A stretch of DNA of 7,967 nt. Origin: Gammaproteobacteria bacterium (GTDB lineage Bacteria; Pseudomonadota; Gammaproteobacteria; SMWH01). A program made the translations under genes and the position numbers. Location of the stretch: positions 1-7,967 of the forward strand of contig SMWH01000138.1 of assembly GCA_004357005.1 (NCBI GenBank), read 5' to 3'. Positions 4,316 to 7,967 of the stretch are shown here, one piece after another (the first letter of the stretch is position 1; each line of letters starts with the position of its first letter). The notes under the pieces are model-generated. The model did no database searches and was not told the origin of the DNA. It saw nothing but the letters and a program-made list of their open reading frames with translations.

Positions 4316-5731
4316 TTGAACCTGTTGCGCAGGACGCTCACCGCCAGCCCCCTTCTGCTTCCGCTCACCGTATTTGCGGCGGCGCCGGCCATGCAGCACC
4401 TGAACCTGACCGAGAGTTGGATCGGGTACTTCTCCTTACTGGTGTTCGTGCTGGCCTATGCCCTGGTGATCGCCGAGGAATTCACGCATATGCGGAAATC
4501 CAAGCCGGTGATGCTGGCGGCCGGCATTATCTGGGCCACGATCGGCGCCGTTTATGCCAGCCATGGGATAGATCACGCCGTAGAACAAGCAGTCAAACAC
4601 TACCTCGTCGAGTACGGGGAACTGATGCTGTTTCTGCTGGCTGCCATGACCTACGTGAACTCCATGAGCGAGCGCAACGTGTTTGCCGCCTTGAGGTCAT
4701 GGCTGATCCGCAAGGGCTTCACCTACCGGCAGTTGTTCTGGATAACAGGCATTCTCAGTTTTTTCCTCTCGCCGATCATCGACAACCTGACCACCGCGCT
4801 CGTCATGGGCGCCGTGGTCCTCGCCGTCGGTGGCAGCAACATCCGATTCGTGAGCCTGGCCTGCATCAATATCGTCGTTGCCGCCAATGCGGGTGGCGCC
4901 TTCAGTCCCTTCGGCGATATCACGACGCTGATGGTCTGGCAAAGGGAACTCGTCGAGTTCCAGACCTTCTTTGCCCTGTTTATCCCATCGGTGGTGAACT
5001 ACATCATCCCGGCGACGATCATGAACTTTGCCATCGCGAAGGTACAACCCGATGTCTCCGGCGAGATAGTGATCATGAAACGTGGTGCGAAACGCATCAT
5101 GCTGCTGTTCCTGTCCACCATCGCCACGGCAGTAACGTTCCACAACTTCCTCGGTCTTCCCCCGTTTCTGGGAATGATGACCGGACTGGCGTATCTCAAG
5201 ATATTCGGGTACTACCTGCGGCGAACCCACCTTCCAATTGGCGAGCGTCGGATGGAGATCGGTGAGCTGGGGGATGTCGCGGCATTCGACAGCTTTCGGG
5301 AGGTTGCACGGGCGGAGTGGGACACGCTGCTGTTTTTTTACGGCGTCATCATGTGCGTCGGCGGGCTGGCCTTCATCGGATACCTGGAAGTGGCATCGGA
5401 GTTCAGCTATGTGCAACTCGGACCTACCGTTGCCAACATCCTGGTCGGTTTGCTGTCCGCCGTCGTGGACAACATCCCGGTGATGGTCGCGGTGCTGGAG
5501 ATGAACCCGACCATGGACGAAGGACAGTGGCTGCTGGTCACCCTCACGGCGGGAGTTGGCGGAAGCCTGTTATCCGTCGGATCAGCAGCGGGTGTCGCGC
5601 TGATGGGACAAGCGCGCGGTATCTACACTTTCTTCCGCCACATGGCATGGACGCCGGCGATCGCCCTGGGTTACGCCGCAAGCATTTACGTCCACATTCT
5701 GATCAACAGCCACTACTTCACGAGCGGCTAG
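4316..5731 (+). CDS. nhaD: NhaD-type Na+/H+ antiporter
   Basis: This inner-membrane antiporter exports Na+ (often Li+) in exchange for H+, supporting salt tolerance and pH homeostasis. It has 471 residues, a normal NhaD length, with multiple hydrophobic helices. Residues 1-25 look like a signal peptide or first helix, and GYFSLLVFVLAYALVIAEE follows, as in NhaD proteins. The two inverted half-repeats each carry a DN motif in a broken helix: SPIIDNLTTALVMG (Asp156-Asn157) and SAVVDNIPVMVAVLEMNP (Asp385-Asn386). SPFGDITTLMVW (Asp201) and SVGSAAGVALMGQ are further conserved segments. The start is a TTG with a strong Shine-Dalgarno. The gene is divergent from the cytochrome gene and its stop codon overlaps that of dnaQ within one CTAG. 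The specific ion cannot be read from sequence; other ion-transporter-superfamily roles (e.g. arsenite) are less likely given the NhaD-like motifs. Confidence 0.92.
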   Translation: MNLLRRTLTASPLLLPLTVFAAAPAMQHLNLTESWIGYFSLLVFVLAYALVIAEEFTHMRKSKPVMLAAGIIWATIGAVYASHGIDHAVEQAVKHYLVEYGELMLFLLAAMTYVNSMSERNVFAALRSWLIRKGFTYRQLFWITGILSFFLSPIIDNLTTALVMGAVVLAVGGSNIRFVSLACINIVVAANAGGAFSPFGDITTLMVWQRELVEFQTFFALFIPSVVNYIIPATIMNFAIAKVQPDVSGEIVIMKRGAKRIMLLFLSTIATAVTFHNFLGLPPFLGMMTGLAYLKIFGYYLRRTHLPIGERRMEIGELGDVAAFDSFREVARAEWDTLLFFYGVIMCVGGLAFIGYLEVASEFSYVQLGPTVANILVGLLSAVVDNIPVMVAVLEMNPTMDEGQWLLVTLTAGVGGSLLSVGSAAGVALMGQARGIYTFFRHMAWTPAIALGYAASIYVHILINSHYFTSG

Positions 5732-6480
5732 TTCTGTGTGGGCAGGGGTTCATCTTCGCCCCGTAACCAGACACACTGACCACCGCTGTTTTCATCGATT
5801 CGACGCAATCGTTCTGCGTGGGCCTTGCGTTCGGCGTCGCTGGCACGAATCACACGCAGGGGTGCCCGTTCCCGGTTAGTTTGGCTGTTGCCGCCCCCGC
5901 GACCTGCACTTTCCAGGCTTTTTATGGGCAGGGTCATGGAGGACTGACCACCGGTCATGGCCAGATACACCTCGGCGAGCAACTCGGCATCGAGCAGTGC
6001 CCCATGCAAGGTGCGGTTGGAATTATCCACGTCGTAACGCTTGCACAGAGCATCGAGGCTGTTTTTCATGCCCGGGTGCAGGCGACGCGCGAGGACCAGC
6101 GTATCGAGCACGCCCGCCACATGGTCATCGATACAGCTCCACCGGTTCTCGAACAAACCCAGTTCATGGTTGAGAAATTCCATATCGAACGGGGCGTTGT
6201 GAATAATGAGTTCGGCGCCACCGATGAACTCCATGAGTTCATCGACGATGTCGGCAAACGGTGGTTTGTCTGCGAGTTGCTCTATGGTGATCCCGTGAAT
6301 TTCCAACGCTCCGGGGTCGATGTGCCGGTCGGGTCGCACATAGTGCTGAAATCGCCGGCCCGTCGGTCGGCGACTGGAGATTTCGATGCATCCGATCTCG
6401 ATGATCCGGTGTCCGTCGGATATTTCGAGGCCCGTGGTTTCAGTGTCCAGAACGACCTGTCGGGGAGTTGTCTTGTTCAT
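5728..6480 (-). CDS. dnaQ: DNA polymerase III epsilon subunit (proofreading 3'-5' exonuclease)
   Basis: Epsilon removes misincorporated bases for the replicative polymerase and binds both alpha and the beta clamp. It has 250 residues (E. coli 243). The DEDDh catalytic set is complete: Asp12 and Glu14 in VLDTETTG, Asp99 in HNAPFDMEF, His159 and Asp164 in TLHGALLDAE. QSSMTL (179-184) after MTGG matches the clamp-binding element of E. coli epsilon (QTSMAF). The tail (about 185-250) is polar and Gly/Arg-rich, as expected for the flexible region that binds alpha. The ATG at 6480 overlaps the rnhA stop (ATGA), with GGAA upstream, so translation is probably coupled. Its TAG shares CTAG with the nhaD stop, leaving no space for an intergenic terminator. 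Confidence 0.96.
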   Translation of the reverse strand: MNKTTPRQVVLDTETTGLEISDGHRIIEIGCIEISSRRPTGRRFQHYVRPDRHIDPGALEIHGITIEQLADKPPFADIVDELMEFIGGAELIIHNAPFDMEFLNHELGLFENRWSCIDDHVAGVLDTLVLARRLHPGMKNSLDALCKRYDVDNSNRTLHGALLDAELLAEVYLAMTGGQSSMTLPIKSLESAGRGGGNSQTNRERAPLRVIRASDAERKAHAERLRRIDENSGGQCVWLRGEDEPLPTQN

Positions 6481-6920
6481 TCGAGTTCCAGATCACGGAT
6501 CGCCTGTCGCGCGAGATAGTCCGCCTGTTCGTTCTCGGGGTGCCCCGTGTGTCCGCGCACCCACTCCCAGCTTACTTCGTGGGCTGACAGCAACTCATCC
6601 AGTTCTGTCCACAGATCCTGGTTGCGTACCGGCTTTTTCGACGACGTGCGCCACCCATTGCGCTTCCAGACCGGCATCCACTCGGTGACGCCCTTCATGA
6701 CGTATTGGGAGTCGGTGGTCACAACCACACGGCACCGGCGTTTCAGGGTCTCCAGCGCGCGGATAGCCGCCAACAGTTCCATGCGGTTGTTCGTCGTATC
6801 GGACTCGCCGCCGGACAACTGGCGTTCCTCATCCCCAAAACGCAACACGACACCCCACCCGCCGGGGCCCGGGTTCCCGCTGCAGGCGCCGTCAGTAAAA
6901 ATTTCCACGGTATCGGTCAA
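6477..6920 (-). CDS. rnhA: Ribonuclease HI
   Basis: RNase HI cuts the RNA strand of RNA:DNA hybrids (R-loops, primers). With the TTG start at 6920 it has 147 residues (E. coli 155). The catalytic residues then fall at exactly the E. coli numbers: Asp10 (FTDGACSGNPGPGGWG), Glu48 (TTNNRMEL), Asp70 (TTDSQY), His124 (VRGHTGHPENE) and Asp134. The basic segment WKRNGWRTSSKKPVRN is the usual substrate-binding handle. This numbering and GAGG 8 nt upstream support the TTG over the longer 7025 reading. The Shine-Dalgarno overlaps the TGA of the upstream methyltransferase, and the rnhA stop overlaps the dnaQ start, so all three look translationally coupled. An out-of-frame AUG-CAU-UGA sits across the start codon. 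Confidence 0.95.
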   Translation of the reverse strand: MTDTVEIFTDGACSGNPGPGGWGVVLRFGDEERQLSGGESDTTNNRMELLAAIRALETLKRRCRVVVTTDSQYVMKGVTEWMPVWKRNGWRTSSKKPVRNQDLWTELDELLSAHEVSWEWVRGHTGHPENEQADYLARQAIRDLELE

Positions 6921-6930
6921 TGCATTTTCC

Positions 6931-7656
6931 TCAGGGCATGTTCCTTGATGTGGGTTGCGGAAACGAATCACCCACCAGCGTGCGCGTAAAACGCGGGCGC
7001 ACCGCGAGCGGCGTCGCCCCCACATCCCTGCGCCGTGCTACTCCCGCATGGCTCAGCGCACAAGGCGGCATGATTTCCTGAAAGCGGCTCGGCTTTGCTC
7101 TGCCACTGCCTGGCAAGCATACGCGACGATAGGCCAGCGGAATGAGACCCGCTTCCCGAATGCCCTTGCGCAACACGGAAGCCGACCACGATCTCCCCTG
7201 TCCGGGTAAGCCGTTGCCGCGGCGTTTCACCCGCTGACCCCATGCCCAGAAACTGTTCGGATTGAAAGCTACCAGGGCAAGCAGGCCTTCCGGCGCCAGT
7301 ACCCGGTGAACCTCCGACAGCATGAGGCCCGGGTAAGCGCTGTACTCGAGAACGTGAACCAGGATGACCAGATCGAAACTGCGCGACAGCAGCGGCAGCT
7401 CTTCGGGACTGGCCCATAGATCACCGTGCCCGGGTGGACGTGGCCCGAGGGTGACCCTGTAGGTGGAATCGCACAGTTCGGCATTGTCTGCCGGGCCGCC
7501 AACGATCAGGGCGCGCGGGAGGTGCCGATCCGCCAGCAGGCTGCTGAGTGTCTTCAGTTCCGCCTGCCAGAGCCGGGTTCCAAGGGGTTGTTCATACCAC
7601 GCCGCGAGGTCCGCCAGCGTCGGACAGGGACGGTCTTTGGTGACCGGTTGCGTCAT
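6931..7656 (-). CDS. SAM-dependent methyltransferase, YafS-like
   Basis: A class I methyltransferase-like protein (Methyltransf_11 type) of 241 residues, in the same place next to gloB and rnhA as E. coli yafS (240 residues). Substrate unknown. Visible core: ALIVGG (49-54) as a degenerate motif I without the usual E/DxGxGxG, then SFDLVILVHVLEY (93-105) and SEVHRVLAPEGLLALVAFNPNSFW, which is the post-II/III region typical of this family. The C-terminal part (about 180-241) is Arg-rich and looks shorter than in relatives I recall, though the end (VGATPLAVRPRF) resembles the family tail. The ATG at 7656 is chosen for its GGAAG Shine-Dalgarno; an upstream ATG (7671) and a reading from 7779 would enter gloB. 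The gene is first in an operon with rnhA, 10 bp away. Whether it still binds SAM normally is uncertain. Confidence 0.82.
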   Translation of the reverse strand: MTQPVTKDRPCPTLADLAAWYEQPLGTRLWQAELKTLSSLLADRHLPRALIVGGPADNAELCDSTYRVTLGPRPPGHGDLWASPEELPLLSRSFDLVILVHVLEYSAYPGLMLSEVHRVLAPEGLLALVAFNPNSFWAWGQRVKRRGNGLPGQGRSWSASVLRKGIREAGLIPLAYRRVCLPGSGRAKPSRFQEIMPPCALSHAGVARRRDVGATPLAVRPRFTRTLVGDSFPQPTSRNMP

Positions 7657-7704
7657 GTGGCTTCCAAGCATAGAACACCCGTCCAGACGACGCCACAGGG
7701 CGGC

Positions 7705-7732
7705 TTGACCGCTACCGGCGCTTTTGTGAGAG
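7705..7732 (+). promoter_or_regulatory. weak candidate promoter for gloB
   Basis: TTGACC at 7705-7710 matches the -35 consensus at five of six positions, but the -10 position (TGAGAG, 7727-7732, 16-bp spacer) is poor. It lies in the 85-bp divergent gap between the methyltransferase and gloB starts. The start would be very near the gloB ATG. Confidence 0.2.
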
Positions 7733-7741
7733 CATCGCCGG

Positions 7742-7967
7742 ATGCTCCGCATAGAGCCGATTCCCGCCTTCCAGGACAACTACATCTGGTGTCTTCGCGA
7801 GGGTTCCCGCGCGGCGGTCGTGGACCCGGGTGACGCCACGCCCGTGTTGCAGGCCATCCAGAACGACGAACTGGAACTGGGCGCGATCATCATCACACAC
7901 CATCATTGGGACCATGTGGCGGGCGTCGAAGAATTGCTGCAACACTTCGACGTACCGGTATTCGGCC
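7742..7967 (+). CDS. gloB: Hydroxyacylglutathione hydrolase (glyoxalase II), 5' part
   Basis: GloB hydrolyses S-D-lactoylglutathione to D-lactate and glutathione, the second step of methylglyoxal detoxification. The first 75 codons are present and the window then ends; E. coli GloB has 251 residues, so roughly 70 percent is missing. IPAFQDNYIWCL (7-18) is the characteristic GloB N-terminus, VVDPGDATPVL follows, and THHHWDH (52-58) is the metallo-beta-lactamase-fold zinc motif with ligands His53, His55, Asp57 and His58. Trp56 stands at a non-ligand place often held by His. The ATG at 7742 matches the family N-terminus well, although the Shine-Dalgarno (GAGAG about 10 nt upstream) is weak. It is divergent from the methyltransferase, as gloB is from yafS in E. 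coli. Confidence 0.94.
   Translation, partial: MLRIEPIPAFQDNYIWCLREGSRAAVVDPGDATPVLQAIQNDELELGAIIITHHHWDHVAGVEELLQHFDVPVFG

Noticed and set aside
3847..5265. Plus-strand ORF of 472 codons across the cytochrome 5' end and nhaD
   Set aside because: Its protein is Arg/His/Pro-rich low-complexity typical of a shadow frame in GC-rich DNA, and it covers two genes with clear family motifs.
5818..6519. Plus-strand ORF of 233 codons opposite dnaQ
   Set aside because: Antisense shadow; dnaQ has a full catalytic set on the other strand.
6968..7417. Minus-strand ORF of 149 codons overlapping the methyltransferase as a possible frameshifted tail
   Set aside because: Its residues do not resemble the methyltransferase family tail, while the main frame ends with a family-like segment.
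7667..7695. TATGCT (-10) with TGGCGT (-35) as methyltransferase operon promoter
   Set aside because: The -35 is very poor and the start would fall about 4 nt before the chosen ATG, leaving no room for its ribosome-binding site.

Overview
The window looks like chromosomal core sequence from a gammaproteobacterium with fairly high GC. The block gloB / yafS-type methyltransferase / rnhA / dnaQ is a known gammaproteobacterial gene neighbourhood, and a lipoprotein MltF with a serine tRNA fits the same lineage. An NhaD-type sodium/proton antiporter and a periplasmic multiheme cytochrome c hint at a salt- or alkali-adapted chemotroph, for example a Thioalkalivibrio/Ectothiorhodospira-like or methylotroph-related lineage. 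That placement is an inference and was not tested.

Layout. (1) Positions 1-332 hold two divergent serine tRNA genes. The 5' 40 nt of tRNA-Ser(GGA) lie on the minus strand, cut by the window edge, and a complete tRNA-Ser(CGA) with encoded CCA lies on the plus strand. (2) Positions 330-490 are a hairpin-rich spacer. It includes a perfect 13-bp inverted repeat whose left arm contains the CCA end of the tRNA. (3) Positions 586-2745 hold two plus-strand genes: mltF (lytic transglycosylase lipoprotein) and a PP2C-type Ser/Thr phosphatase 42 bp downstream. (4) A REP-like extragenic palindrome lies at 2751-2813. (5) A minus-strand multiheme cytochrome c gene (2810-4162) is divergent from nhaD (4316-5731) across a 153-bp regulatory region with a promoter candidate for each gene and two hairpins. 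(6) nhaD converges on dnaQ and the two stop codons share one CTAG. (7) A tight minus-strand operon, methyltransferase (7656-6931), rnhA (6920-6477) and dnaQ (6480-5728), is divergent from the start of gloB (7742 to window end).

How the genes relate. mltF and the phosphatase may be co-transcribed, which would put a cell-wall enzyme and a signalling phosphatase in one transcript. The cytochrome and nhaD share only a divergent promoter region, and any link between electron transport and sodium/pH homeostasis is speculative. The rnhA/dnaQ operon is DNA replication and repair housekeeping.

I found no mobile element, CRISPR array, integrase or clearly new multi-gene system. The points most worth a second look are local: the tRNA-overlapping inverted repeat, the dyad covering the cytochrome ribosome-binding site, the CX4CH heme motif, the REP-like element reaching into a stop codon, and the AUG-CAU-UGA mini-ORF over the rnhA start.
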